Source: Cytophagaceae bacterium (GTDB lineage: Bacteria > Bacteroidota > Bacteroidia > Cytophagales > JAIYAX01). From it: DNA of 64,000 nucleotides. Made by a program: the position numbers and the translations under genes. The stretch spans positions 62,001 to 126,000 of the forward strand of contig JAIYAX010000007.1 in NCBI GenBank assembly GCA_027488815.1, in the 5' to 3' direction. A model generated the notes under the pieces. It was not told where the DNA came from, ran no database searches, and worked only from the letters and a program-made list of their open reading frames with translations. Positions 10,213 to 19,567 of this stretch are shown in pieces (position 1 is the stretch's first letter; each line of letters starts with the position of its first letter).

Positions 10213-10771
10213 ATTCCACCCCACTCACCCCGCCGGATACCACAAACTTCATCACATCAGCTGATGAGGCATCAAGGGGTTCAACCAATGCTTTAGGTAC
10301 CAGCACCAAATTGCCTGATATATTGTAAGAATGAGGAAAATACACTGCTACAAGGTCTTGTTGCCCAAACTGACTCAGGCTTTCCTGAGTTAAAAACCCC
10401 AATCGCTTAAACCCGGTTGAGGGATTGGTCATGACAGCTACCGGGCGGTTGAACTTTTTCTTATTGCCAACAAATGCTTCGATCAGGTCTTTGACCGAAG
10501 TATAGATTAAACCAACCAAAGGAATTCGTTCCAATAGTTTTTCAAGAAAGCCAAAGATGGGTTTTGACAAAATCGTTGATGCCAGATACCCTAAAAATGT
10601 GATGCTGGCGATGATGATAAGCAGCCCCAGGCCCGGATAATCCTCCAGCCGTAGCAAGCTGTCGAGCCAGGTAAACGAAACATACAGCACATAGACCGTG
10701 ATGCCCAAAGGCCCAACGACCAGCAGGCCCTGGAAAAAGTATCGAAAGAGTTTGGGAAGCAGTGTTTTCAT
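10211..10771 (-). CDS. DUF502 family membrane protein
   Basis: A 186-residue protein matching the DUF502 family. There are two N-terminal transmembrane helices (about 10-33 and 46-68). The segment ERIPLVGLIYTSVKDL is characteristic of the family, and a soluble beta-rich part with VYFPHSYNISGNLVLVP follows. Members sit in the cytoplasmic membrane and their biochemical role is not established. Transcribed alone, convergent with trxA. Confidence 0.85.
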   Translation of the reverse strand: MKTLLPKLFRYFFQGLLVVGPLGITVYVLYVSFTWLDSLLRLEDYPGLGLLIIIASITFLGYLASTILSKPIFGFLEKLLERIPLVGLIYTSVKDLIEAFVGNKKKFNRPVAVMTNPSTGFKRLGFLTQESLSQFGQQDLVAVYFPHSYNISGNLVLVPKALVEPLDASSADVMKFVVSGGVSGVE

Positions 10772-10853
10772 GAATGATTCACCATTGGAAATTAAAATGA
10801 CTTAATAGAGAGGAGCAAAAACTATCGATAAATTGCCTGCAAATAAACAAACT

Positions 10854-11015
10854 ATGTCTACTAAAACCCGATCCATCCTCAAGGTAATTGCCATATTGAT
10901 TGTTTTGCTTACCGTCATCATGAAGCTCGATCTGGTGATCATCCCGGCTCTTTCGGCCTATACTTATTGGCTGGTGGTGATGGCTTTTGGCCTGCTTTGG
11001 ATCTCCTCTAAATAA
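10854..11015 (+). CDS. Small two-helix membrane protein
   Basis: 53 residues from the ATG at 10854 (an upstream ATG at 10833 is possible). Nearly all of it is two hydrophobic segments, about residues 8-26 and 29-50, with a charged N-terminus (MSTKTRS) and a short SSK tail. It is divergent from the DUF502 gene with only 82 bases between starts. Small proteins of this kind are common and uncharacterised in Bacteroidota. No function can be assigned. Its stop codon overlaps the terminator of the convergent pckA. Confidence 0.6.
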   Translation: MSTKTRSILKVIAILIVLLTVIMKLDLVIIPALSAYTYWLVVMAFGLLWISSK

Positions 11016-11041
11016 AAACAGCACCCCGCAAAGGGTGCTGT
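11012..11041 (-). terminator. Terminator of pckA
   Basis: Arms ACAGCACCC and GGGTGCTGT form a strong stem. Read on the minus strand it is followed by a U-rich run (complement of AAATAAAAA). The plus strand has no T-run after it, so it is assigned to pckA, whose stop lies 21 bases before it. Confidence 0.8.
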
Positions 11042-11061
11042 CGAATTGAAAGTCAGTTATT

Positions 11062-12675
11062 TTAGGCGTTCACGGCAACTTTTGGTGCGCCAGCCATGAT
11101 CTCTTCATTGGCAAAGCTAGAGTACTTGTCAAAGTTTTTGACAAAAGCAGCAGCCAATTCATTGATCTTATGGTCATAAGCAGCTTTGTCTGCCCAGGTA
11201 TTTCTTGGAACCAATATCTCACTAGGTACTCCGGGTACTTGCTCAGGAACCGACACCCCAAACACCGGGATCGGATTGAACTTCACCTGATCCAGTTCAC
11301 CATTCAGGGCAGCCGTAATCATTGCTCTGGTGTAGGATAGCTTCATTCTAGAGCCCACTCCATAAGGACCGCCTGTCCAGCCGGTATTGATCAGCCATAC
11401 GGTAGCGTTATACCTTTTCATTTTCTCTCCCAGCAACTCAGCGTAGCGGGTTGGGTGTAGCGGTAGGAAAGCTGAACCAAAACAAGCCGAGAAGGTGGTT
11501 TGAGGCTCAACGATTCCCATTTCAGTGCCCGCCACTTTAGCAGTATAGCCGCTGATAAAGTGGAACATGGCCTGTCCGGGGCTTAGTTTTGAAATCGGAG
11601 GAAGTACGCCAAAAGCATCTGCGGTAAGGAAAAAGATGTGCTTCGGAGTGCTCGCACGAGAGGGCTCAACCGCATTGTTGATGTAGTGAATAGGATATGA
11701 CACCCTGGTGTTTTCGGTGATGTCCTTATTGGCAAAGTCAATGGTGCGAGTGCCGGGAATGAAATTCGTGTTTTCAACCAGAGAGCCAAACTTAATCGCA
11801 TCCCAAATCTGTGGTTCTTTTTCACGGCTCAGGTCGATGGCTTTGGCATAGCAGCCTCCTTCAAAATTGAAAATGCCATCAGCGGCCCAGCCATGCTCGT
11901 CATCGCCGATAAGGCCTCTGTTGGGATCTGCAGAAAGGGTGGTTTTGCCTGTGCCTGATAATCCAAAGAAAATGGCCACATCTCCTTTGGCCCCCACGTT
12001 GGCCGAGCAATGCATGCTGAGGGTATGCTTTTCCTGTGGCAGGATGTAATTCATTACCGTGAAAATTCCTTTTTTCATTTCACCGGTATATCCTGAGCCA
12101 CCGATCAGGATCATATTTTTACTAAAATTGATTATGGCAAAATTGTCCTGACGGGTACCATCCTCAGCCGGGTTGGCTAAAAACTCTGGTGCACAGATGA
12201 TGGTGAAATTAGGTTTGAACGATTTTAACTCTTCTGCTGCCGGTCTTAAAAACATGTTCGAACAAAACAGATTTCCGATCGCCTGGGTATTGATGACACG
12301 AAGATCTAGACGATAGTCAGGATGAGCACCGGCAAAGGCATCACGGACGTATACTTTTTTACCTTCCAGATGTTTGATCATTTTGGCGTGCAGTTGATCA
12401 AACTTTTCAGGGGCAATATGCTGATTGATGTCTCCCCACCAAACGGTATTTTCGGTTTTGCTGTCTTTAACGCAGAATTTATCTTTTGGAGATCTTCCGG
12501 TGAACTTACCTGTTCGGCATACCAGAGAGCCATTGTCAGCAAGTACTCCTTCTTTATTTTGAAGAGCATGCTCCACCAGTTCGGCTGGAGTGAGGTTCCA
12601 ATATACGGTTTCCAAGGATTTCAGCCCGGCCTGATCTAGCCCACTGACGGATGACTTTACGCCAAATTCTTGCAT
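11062..12675 (-). CDS. pckA: Phosphoenolpyruvate carboxykinase (ATP)
   Basis: 537 residues, the normal length of the ATP-dependent enzyme, which interconverts oxaloacetate plus ATP with phosphoenolpyruvate, CO2 and ADP. The P-loop FGLSGTGKTTLS lies near residue 240, followed by the metal/nucleotide motif GDDEHGW. The substrate-site segment RTGKFTGRSPKDKF is near the N-terminus, and NTGWTGGPYGVGSRM is near residue 430. This is a central gluconeogenic/anaplerotic enzyme in Bacteroidota and is cytoplasmic. It is monocistronic, with its own terminator and a 216-base upstream gap that presumably holds its promoter. Confidence 0.97.
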   Translation of the reverse strand: MQEFGVKSSVSGLDQAGLKSLETVYWNLTPAELVEHALQNKEGVLADNGSLVCRTGKFTGRSPKDKFCVKDSKTENTVWWGDINQHIAPEKFDQLHAKMIKHLEGKKVYVRDAFAGAHPDYRLDLRVINTQAIGNLFCSNMFLRPAAEELKSFKPNFTIICAPEFLANPAEDGTRQDNFAIINFSKNMILIGGSGYTGEMKKGIFTVMNYILPQEKHTLSMHCSANVGAKGDVAIFFGLSGTGKTTLSADPNRGLIGDDEHGWAADGIFNFEGGCYAKAIDLSREKEPQIWDAIKFGSLVENTNFIPGTRTIDFANKDITENTRVSYPIHYINNAVEPSRASTPKHIFFLTADAFGVLPPISKLSPGQAMFHFISGYTAKVAGTEMGIVEPQTTFSACFGSAFLPLHPTRYAELLGEKMKRYNATVWLINTGWTGGPYGVGSRMKLSYTRAMITAALNGELDQVKFNPIPVFGVSVPEQVPGVPSEILVPRNTWADKAAYDHKINELAAAFVKNFDKYSSFANEEIMAGAPKVAVNA

Positions 12676-12891
12676 GTTTTTATGTTTTCTGGGTTGGGAA
12701 TTTCTTTAAACAGGCCGCAATTTACAAAATATACCTCCTAACAGGATGATCTTTGTCAAAGCAAGTAGTAAAGTCTATGAAGCCAAAAGATATTTGGCTG
12801 ATTGGGCCTTTTTCCTTCAGATGTTTTGTAGTGTGTAGCAGGTACATTAGTTTAGGCCGTTAGAAATTCAACACTCAACGACTTAGATACT

Positions 12892-14340
12892 ATGGATCAG
12901 ACGACTACCCACAAGCAAAGCCATCCATCAGGGCTGCGAATTCTCTTTTTTACTGAAATGTGGGAGCGTTTCAGCTATTATGGCATGCGGGCATTGCTGG
13001 TGCTTTATCTGGTCAACCAGATCCAAATGGATAGGGCAGATGCTCTTGAAATCTATGCCATCTTTACCGGATTGGTTTACCTCACACCTATACTTGGAGG
13101 AATGTTGGCGGATACCTTATTGGGCAAACGAAAGGCCATTTACATCGGTGGAATTCTGATGGCTCTGGGTCAGTTTTGTCTTGCAATGGGGATTGACACT
13201 TTAAACCTGGGTTTGGGTCTTATCATTATGGGTAATGGTTTTTTCAAACCCAATATCTCGGCCATAGTAGGTGGTTTATATGAAGAAAATGACCCCAGAA
13301 GGGATGGGGGCTTTACTATTTTCTACATGGGCATCAACCTGGGGGCGTTTCTTTCACCTTTGATATGTGGTTACCTTGGAGAAAAAGTATCCTGGTCGCT
13401 CGGTTTTATTGCTGCAGGGGTAGGCATGGCTTTAGGGGTAGTCATCTTTCACATTTTTCAGAAAAGCCTGGGCACAGTAGGTTATCCACCTTCGAGATAC
13501 GGTAAGGGTGAAGTCAAGTACATTTTCAGGGATGTTCTTGATGTGATAGGTTTTGTAGTCGGTATTTCAGTTCTGGTTTATGTTTTTCTTGGAGTTTGGC
13601 CTACAGTCGGAGAAACTGCTCAAACATGGGTCACCAGGATTTTGATTGCCGGTGGAGTGGTTGGACTGATCTATCTGCTTGTTACCAATATCACCAAAGC
13701 TGACGAATGGAGCAGGGTAGGGGTTATTTTCGTTCTAGCCTTTTTCAACGTCTTTTTCTGGGCTGGATTTGAACAGGCTGGAGGAACTTTTAACCTCTTT
13801 GCAGACAAGAATACAGACCGTATGCTCTTTGGATTTGAGATTCCCGCATCCTCATTTCAATCCATTAACGCTATTTTTATCATCACCATCGCTCCGCTGT
13901 TTTCTAACCTTTGGATATGGTTAGCCTCAAAACAAAAGGAACCCAATACGCCTTTGAAGTTTTCTTTTGGGTTAATTTTACTTGGATTGGGCTTCATTGT
14001 GATGTCACTGGCAAATACTTTAGCCATGAGCGGAAACCTGGTAAGCCCAATGTGGCTGGTCATGGTTTATTTGCTTCATACCCTGGGTGAGCTTTGTATT
14101 TCACCTGTTGGCCTTTCCATGATCACCAAGCTTGCTCCTCAGAAGTTGGTTTCCCTAATGATGGGTATCTGGTTTAGCAGTTTTGCATTGGCCAATTATA
14201 TGGCAGGTATTTTAGAAAGCTTACTCAAGCGTTTCAATATGGAATTATTTCTTTTCCTTACCATAACATCATTTACAGCAGGGCTGGTGGTATTGCTTAT
14301 TTCACCCTATCTGAAGAAGGCCATGAAAGGCATTCATTAA
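12892..14340 (+). CDS. Proton-dependent oligopeptide (POT/PTR2) transporter
   Basis: A 482-residue polytopic protein of the POT branch of the major facilitator superfamily, which imports di- and tripeptides with protons. The signature ExxERFxYY is intact (E22, E25, R26, F27, Y29, Y30), and about 12 to 14 hydrophobic segments follow. The second signature region reads FFKPNISAIVGGLY. The later SPVGLSMITKLAPQKLV is also typical. The next gene, an OPT-family transporter, starts 14 bases downstream, so the two form a peptide-uptake operon. Confidence 0.93.
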   Translation: MDQTTTHKQSHPSGLRILFFTEMWERFSYYGMRALLVLYLVNQIQMDRADALEIYAIFTGLVYLTPILGGMLADTLLGKRKAIYIGGILMALGQFCLAMGIDTLNLGLGLIIMGNGFFKPNISAIVGGLYEENDPRRDGGFTIFYMGINLGAFLSPLICGYLGEKVSWSLGFIAAGVGMALGVVIFHIFQKSLGTVGYPPSRYGKGEVKYIFRDVLDVIGFVVGISVLVYVFLGVWPTVGETAQTWVTRILIAGGVVGLIYLLVTNITKADEWSRVGVIFVLAFFNVFFWAGFEQAGGTFNLFADKNTDRMLFGFEIPASSFQSINAIFIITIAPLFSNLWIWLASKQKEPNTPLKFSFGLILLGLGFIVMSLANTLAMSGNLVSPMWLVMVYLLHTLGELCISPVGLSMITKLAPQKLVSLMMGIWFSSFALANYMAGILESLLKRFNMELFLFLTITSFTAGLVVLLISPYLKKAMKGIH

Positions 14341-14354
14341 TTAATAGTTGAGCC

Positions 14355-16301
14355 ATGAAAGAAGAATTTAAACCCTACATCTCTCCCAAGGATTTCATCC
14401 CTGAATTCACGCCCAAGGCAATCATTCTGGGGAGTATTTTCGGGATCATTTTTGGTGCAGCAACCGTGTACCTGGGCTTAAAAGTGGGCCTCACCGTTAC
14501 CGCTTCTATTCCAATCGCTGTTTTGGCTATTTCTATTTTTAAGAAAATCGGTAAAGCCACCATACTAGAAAGCAATATTGTGCAGACCATCGGTTCAGCA
14601 GGGGAGTCCGTAGCCGCAGGGGTTGTTTTCACCGTGCCTGCTTTGCTGTTTTTGTCAGGTGGAGTGGAGTATTTCAGGTATTTTCAAATTCTGGTGTTGG
14701 CATTTGCAGGAGGTCTCTTGGGGGTTTTGTTTATGATTCCACTCCGCAAATCTCTTATCGTAAAAGAGCATGGAGTTTTGCCTTACCCTGAGGGCACTGC
14801 CTGTGCCGATGTGCTCATTGCAGGGGAAAAAGGAGGGAAGTTGGCCCAAAAAGTCTACTATGGCTTAGGGATAGCGTTTTTGTATAAACTGTTAATGTCC
14901 ATCCTGGGCTTATGGAAGGAAGTGCCGGCATGGATACTAAGTAAAAAAGCCGCATTGCCCAATGCCTCAATCAGTGCTGAAATTACCCCTGAACTACTTG
15001 GGGTTGGGTACATCATCGGTCCGAGAATTGGAGGAGTGATGGTGGCAGGAGGGGTACTTTCCTGGTTGGTGCTGATCCCTTTGATAACGCTGATAGGATC
15101 TGCCTTGCAAAGCCCGGTAGCTCCCGAAACGACCATGCTGATTGCCGATATGAGCCCGGGGCAGATTTGGAGCAAATACATCCGGTACATAGGAGCAGGA
15201 GCGGTCACTTTTGGCGGCTTGATGACTTTGATCAAGACCTTGCCCACCATCGTTAGCGCTTTCAGGGACTCGATCAAGGGGTTTTCACTAAAAGTTGACA
15301 GCAGCCAGCAAACCTTGCGCACCGAACGTGATATTCCCATCATTTGGGTACTCATTGGGTCTGCCATGCTGATTATCTTCATCACTATCATCCCTAGCAT
15401 ACCCGCTAACTTCCTGTCAGCCATTATGATCGTGGTGTTTGGGTTTTTCTTTGTGACCGTTTCATCCCGAATTGTCGGATTGATCGGTAGCTCAAGTAAC
15501 CCGATCTCTGGAATGACCATTGCTACGCTGATGGCAACCTCGCTTCTTTTTGTCGGCATAGGCTGGACGGGTGATGCCTATCAGCCTGTTGCTCTCGTCG
15601 TCGGTAGCATTGTCTGCATTGCGTCAGCCAATGCAGGGGCAACTTCTCAGGATTTGAAAACCGGATACATCGTGGGAGCTACTCCTTACAAACAACAATT
15701 GGGCTTGCTGATCGGAGTGATGGTCTCCGTGGTGGCCATTGGGTATACCTTAATGTTACTTAATGATGCTCTGGGAATTGGGCCTGTGACACCTGAGCAC
15801 CCCAATCCTTTACCTGCTCCTCAAGCCACTCTGATGGCCACGGTGATTAAAGGATTATTAAGCCAGAATTTACCCTGGGGCCTTGTTCTCACCGGAATGG
15901 GCATGGCAGCCGTTGTAGAGCTTTGTGGTGTCAGTTCGCTGGCATTCGCAGTTGGGGCTTACTTACCTCTTTCCAGCACTACTCCTATCTTTTTAGGCGG
16001 ATTAGTTCGCTACTTCGTGGATCGCAAAACCGGAAAAGAGGCCAATGAAAGCGAAATTGGGCCGGGTGCTTTGTTTAGCTCAGGATTGATCGCCGGTGGC
16101 GCTCTTACGGGCATATTACTTGCCTTCCTGATCGGAACGAACTACGGAACAAATGCTGAAGGCAAACCCCTGTCCCTAATGTCCTACCTGAACACAGGGA
16201 TTGGCGAAGAGATGGGTGCCGGAGGGGACCTGTTGGGCTTTGGGATGTTTGTGCTGTTGGCGGCCGGATTATACTACATCGCAACCCGTAAACAGGAGTA
16301 G
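14355..16301 (+). CDS. Oligopeptide transporter, OPT family
   Basis: A 648-residue polytopic membrane protein. It matches the prokaryotic OPT family in length and in segments such as GAATVYLGLKVGLTVTASIP near residue 30 and LPYPEGTACADVL near residue 140. OPT proteins carry oligopeptides or metal chelates and are unrelated to the POT transporter just upstream. A 14-base gap to that gene suggests co-transcription. Peptides are the likely substrate from context, but metal-chelate transport is not excluded. It ends one base before the stop of a convergent response regulator. Confidence 0.9.
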   Translation: MKEEFKPYISPKDFIPEFTPKAIILGSIFGIIFGAATVYLGLKVGLTVTASIPIAVLAISIFKKIGKATILESNIVQTIGSAGESVAAGVVFTVPALLFLSGGVEYFRYFQILVLAFAGGLLGVLFMIPLRKSLIVKEHGVLPYPEGTACADVLIAGEKGGKLAQKVYYGLGIAFLYKLLMSILGLWKEVPAWILSKKAALPNASISAEITPELLGVGYIIGPRIGGVMVAGGVLSWLVLIPLITLIGSALQSPVAPETTMLIADMSPGQIWSKYIRYIGAGAVTFGGLMTLIKTLPTIVSAFRDSIKGFSLKVDSSQQTLRTERDIPIIWVLIGSAMLIIFITIIPSIPANFLSAIMIVVFGFFFVTVSSRIVGLIGSSSNPISGMTIATLMATSLLFVGIGWTGDAYQPVALVVGSIVCIASANAGATSQDLKTGYIVGATPYKQQLGLLIGVMVSVVAIGYTLMLLNDALGIGPVTPEHPNPLPAPQATLMATVIKGLLSQNLPWGLVLTGMGMAAVVELCGVSSLAFAVGAYLPLSSTTPIFLGGLVRYFVDRKTGKEANESEIGPGALFSSGLIAGGALTGILLAFLIGTNYGTNAEGKPLSLMSYLNTGIGEEMGAGGDLLGFGMFVLLAAGLYYIATRKQE

Positions 16302-16302
16302 T

Positions 16303-16683
16303 TTAACCCTCCTGCAGCAGGGTAGTCAGTTCATTGAGCATGTGGCTGTCCTTGATGATGTAATCCCTTAGTCCTTGCTTGATCAGCTTGATGACCAATT
16401 CGCCGTCTTGCTGAGCACTAAGCATTACAACTTTAGTCTGAGGAGATTGGGATCTGATCTGATGAAAAAGGTCGTACCCATTCATTTTACCTTCATCGCT
16501 GCTCAGCCGATAGTCAACAATGGCCATGAAGGGTTGTTGACCGATTGCTTCAAGCATTTCTTCTCCTGTGCTAAAGCGCCTGATGTTGCTGTATTGGTGT
16601 AACTCCAGATGCCGGTCAAGAATTTCCAACATTATGAGGTCATCATCCACTAAAAAGATCAATGCGTTTTTGGGAATTGCCAT
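16303..16683 (-). CDS. Single-domain response regulator
   Basis: 126 residues consisting only of a CheY-like receiver. The acidic pocket D13-D14-D15, phospho-acceptor D57 (in MAIVDYRL), the switch Ser at S89 and the conserved Lys K111 are all present, so phosphorylation is expected. There is no output domain, so it probably acts by protein-protein contact or in a phosphorelay. No histidine kinase is next to it. It is convergent with the OPT gene. The partner and the response are unknown. Confidence 0.9.
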   Translation of the reverse strand: MAIPKNALIFLVDDDLIMLEILDRHLELHQYSNIRRFSTGEEMLEAIGQQPFMAIVDYRLSSDEGKMNGYDLFHQIRSQSPQTKVVMLSAQQDGELVIKLIKQGLRDYIIKDSHMLNELTTLLQEG

Positions 16684-16750
16684 AGCTGAATTGACAAATA
16701 TAAACCTACTTAGACTTCTTTGGTCAATTCAAGAACAATTCAGGGCTTGA

Positions 16751-19567
16751 TTATTTTGATGCTTCCTGCAAAATAATTTTCACAGACCTGGATTTCCCTC
16801 CACTCAGCACCTGCACGAAGCCCATCCGATCGGTTGCTGTATCACTTAAAATACCTTTCAGCTCATAGGATTTTGTAACCACTCCCTGATCTGCTGAACC
16901 ATTTTCCAATGTGGCAACCCTGGCTCCGCTTGCATTTAACAAATAAACTTCATAAGGCCCGCCTGCATGGCTAAACCTTAGCTCCAAACGCTCAAAGGCG
17001 GGGTTGGGAAAGACTGCAATATCAGTGTCCAGTACGATGCCCTGTGGCTCAGGGATAAAGGTGTTTTTCTCTTTCCAGGAAAGCCATAGTTGGTAGCCTC
17101 CAGCCGGTAAACTAATACTTCTGTTACCTGAAGAACCTAGCTGTATGCTGTCATTATTCACATAATTATACCACTTACCGGCTCTTGGAAAATTAACAGT
17201 TGCTGTCCCTTGTTTAACATCCATGTTTCCGATGGCGATTGCAAAAGTGTCATTCAGGCTTAAGCTGACGGTTTTGATTAGTCCTCCGGTGTTCATCTGC
17301 GTGTTTCCTGTTTTAAATACTTCGTAAGCACTCTTTAACCGTATCAGGCTGCTGTAATAATTATACAGAGAGGCCCTTTCCGGATCATTCTGATAATTCC
17401 ACAAGATCGGCTTATTGCCTGTGCGTCCATTTTGGTCTATGGGAACATCATAGCCAAGCTCTCCGAATTGCCAGATCATTTTGGGCCCGGGAATGCTAAA
17501 GAAGAGAGTAGAAGCAAGCTTCATCCTTTCCAGGGCTGTCTTTTTCAAACGTGTGCTGTAGCTGCCCTGAGCATTTCCAAAATTGTAGTTTCTGACCATT
17601 AACCTTTCTTCATCATGGCTCTCCATGAAGGAAATCAAATGTGGTTTAGTCCACGACCTGTTTCCATGGTATGCCTGATTGATAGATGAGTTGGATTGAT
17701 ACCCCATGGTGATCTGGTTGAAGGAAAAGTTGATGTTTCCCCAAAACATGAGGCCATAGTCTGCTAATTCCTTTTCTTCCTGATTATCAGCAAAATGCTC
17801 CAGAATAGTGTAGAAGCCCGGACTCCATTGTTGCAGACTGTCAAAGGCTCTTTTCCAAAGGCGAACTCTTGTGCTGTCGTATTGCCCCCAAAGCCCAACA
17901 TTGTCTCCACTGTTTTTTTGGGTAAATCCTTTGGAAAGGTCAAAGCGATAGCCATCAATTTTATAATTGAGGACCCAATGCTTTATGACCCGGTTCATGA
18001 AATAACGGGTGGCCTCACTTTCATGGTTGATGTCATAGCCAACATTAAAGGGGTGCTTCGCCACTACGTTAAACCAGGGACTGGAAGGCAAAGGTTGGCC
18101 AAGTGCCCTGTCAAAATAAAGCTGTACCATCGGGCTTTGGCCAAAAGAGTGGTTAAGAACGATGTCCAGAATGACGGCTATCCCTCTTCCGTGACACGTG
18201 TCGATCAAGGCTTTCAGGTCATTCTCCGTGCCGTAGAATTTATCAGGAGCAAAATAAAAAGAGACATTGTAGCCCCAGCTCTCATTGTTTTCAAACTCCA
18301 TCACTGGCATGATTTTAAGGGCATTGACGCCCATTCGCTGGAGATAGCTAAGCGTATCGATCAAGGTTTTGTAGTTTCTGCGACCTGTAAAGTCTCTTAC
18401 CAGTAACTCATAAATCACTAATTCTTCCGGTCTGGGACGTTTAATGGGCCCATTCTGCCATACATAAGCCGGTTTTTTCGTCTGGAGAACCGATACGATC
18501 CCTTTCGCTTTGCCAGTAGGGTAGGGCTTGAGATTGGGGTAAGTACCTGAGCTGATGCTGGCATCGTTCCAGGGGTCCAGCGTTTTTTCGGTGTAATAAT
18601 CAGCCACATAAAGTTCCCCGTCAACCATGTATTGGTAGGCATATTCTTTACCGGGCTCCAATCCATTGAGTTGTATCCAATACCTGAGGCTATCCGGGCT
18701 GCGATTTAATTGATATGGGTTCTCAATCTTCCAATTATTGAAATCGCCGGTGAGGTAAACGAATTTTTTCAAAGGAGCATACAACACCAGTAATGCTGAA
18801 CTGTCGTTCAGATAATGAATCCCATCCTCAAAGCCGGTTGGAACAGGTGCAACGGTGAGCGGAGACCTGACCAGATAACTAAAAGCTACCGTATCCGCCA
18901 ATGCCCCGCTTGAGAAGGTCAAACGGTAGTTGAAGGAGCCCGGGAAAGGGGGAACAGTGGTCAGTTGAAAGAGGCTATCATTCCGGCTTGACAGTAAGGT
19001 ATCATTTCTGTAAAGATTAAAAGTCCCTTGAGCTGAGCCTACGGCAATAATCCTGATGCTGTCTTGCATAGACCCAATAGTGAGTTGGTTAGCCAATGGA
19101 GATTGAAGCAATACATTAAGTGTTCCCGGTTGAAAGACCGGGGAGTAGATGTCCGTTCCATCTGAATTTCTTCCTACAACAGAGCCGGATGAATTTCTGA
19201 ACACAAAGGCCAGATTTGTGACGGTGGTGTTTGCCGGAAGGTTGTAAAAGCTGGGAATATAAATTCTGATTCGATAAAGGTTGTTACCGATCGAATCCAT
19301 ACGTACCTTATTGTCTACCGTCCCCCAGTTTCCCTGAACAAATCTCCAGGTTCCCGATTGGTCAGTGGTGACACCTGTATGTGCAAAAATGGGCCCTGTT
19401 TGCCCCAGCAATGCGGCATTGCCCAAAGATGCATTGTAAATGACGGTAAGGGTATCATTCTGCTTTGGGAAGAGCGGGATCGTGCTGACCGGGTTTTGAG
19501 CGGAAGCAACACAGGTTAAGCTGCAGATTGACAGAAATCCGAAGAATTCAAAGATTTTTTTTCTCAT
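16751..19567 (-). CDS. Secreted alpha-amylase family (GH13) enzyme with T9SS sorting tail
   Basis: A 938-residue exoenzyme. A signal peptide (to about residue 23, ending VASAQ) is followed by N-terminal beta domains, including a CBM48-like GDFNNWKIE segment. The GH13 barrel has the four family regions: VILDIVLNH, GYRFDLSKG (nucleophile D543), TILEHF (acid/base E590) and FMESHDEER (D652). A beta-sandwich follows, and then a T9SS type A tail from VFPNPAFERLELRF. It is expected to cut alpha-glucan such as starch at or outside the cell surface. Its ATG overlaps the TGA of the ROK kinase gene (ATGA), showing translational coupling in a three-gene operon. The exact GH13 subfamily is not determined. 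Confidence 0.93.
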   Translation of the reverse strand: MRKKIFEFFGFLSICSLTCVASAQNPVSTIPLFPKQNDTLTVIYNASLGNAALLGQTGPIFAHTGVTTDQSGTWRFVQGNWGTVDNKVRMDSIGNNLYRIRIYIPSFYNLPANTTVTNLAFVFRNSSGSVVGRNSDGTDIYSPVFQPGTLNVLLQSPLANQLTIGSMQDSIRIIAVGSAQGTFNLYRNDTLLSSRNDSLFQLTTVPPFPGSFNYRLTFSSGALADTVAFSYLVRSPLTVAPVPTGFEDGIHYLNDSSALLVLYAPLKKFVYLTGDFNNWKIENPYQLNRSPDSLRYWIQLNGLEPGKEYAYQYMVDGELYVADYYTEKTLDPWNDASISSGTYPNLKPYPTGKAKGIVSVLQTKKPAYVWQNGPIKRPRPEELVIYELLVRDFTGRRNYKTLIDTLSYLQRMGVNALKIMPVMEFENNESWGYNVSFYFAPDKFYGTENDLKALIDTCHGRGIAVILDIVLNHSFGQSPMVQLYFDRALGQPLPSSPWFNVVAKHPFNVGYDINHESEATRYFMNRVIKHWVLNYKIDGYRFDLSKGFTQKNSGDNVGLWGQYDSTRVRLWKRAFDSLQQWSPGFYTILEHFADNQEEKELADYGLMFWGNINFSFNQITMGYQSNSSINQAYHGNRSWTKPHLISFMESHDEERLMVRNYNFGNAQGSYSTRLKKTALERMKLASTLFFSIPGPKMIWQFGELGYDVPIDQNGRTGNKPILWNYQNDPERASLYNYYSSLIRLKSAYEVFKTGNTQMNTGGLIKTVSLSLNDTFAIAIGNMDVKQGTATVNFPRAGKWYNYVNNDSIQLGSSGNRSISLPAGGYQLWLSWKEKNTFIPEPQGIVLDTDIAVFPNPAFERLELRFSHAGGPYEVYLLNASGARVATLENGSADQGVVTKSYELKGILSDTATDRMGFVQVLSGGKSRSVKIILQEASK

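Noticed and set aside
11016-11041. Terminator for the small plus-strand membrane protein
   Set aside because: The hairpin is followed by a T-run only on the minus strand, so it is assigned to pckA.
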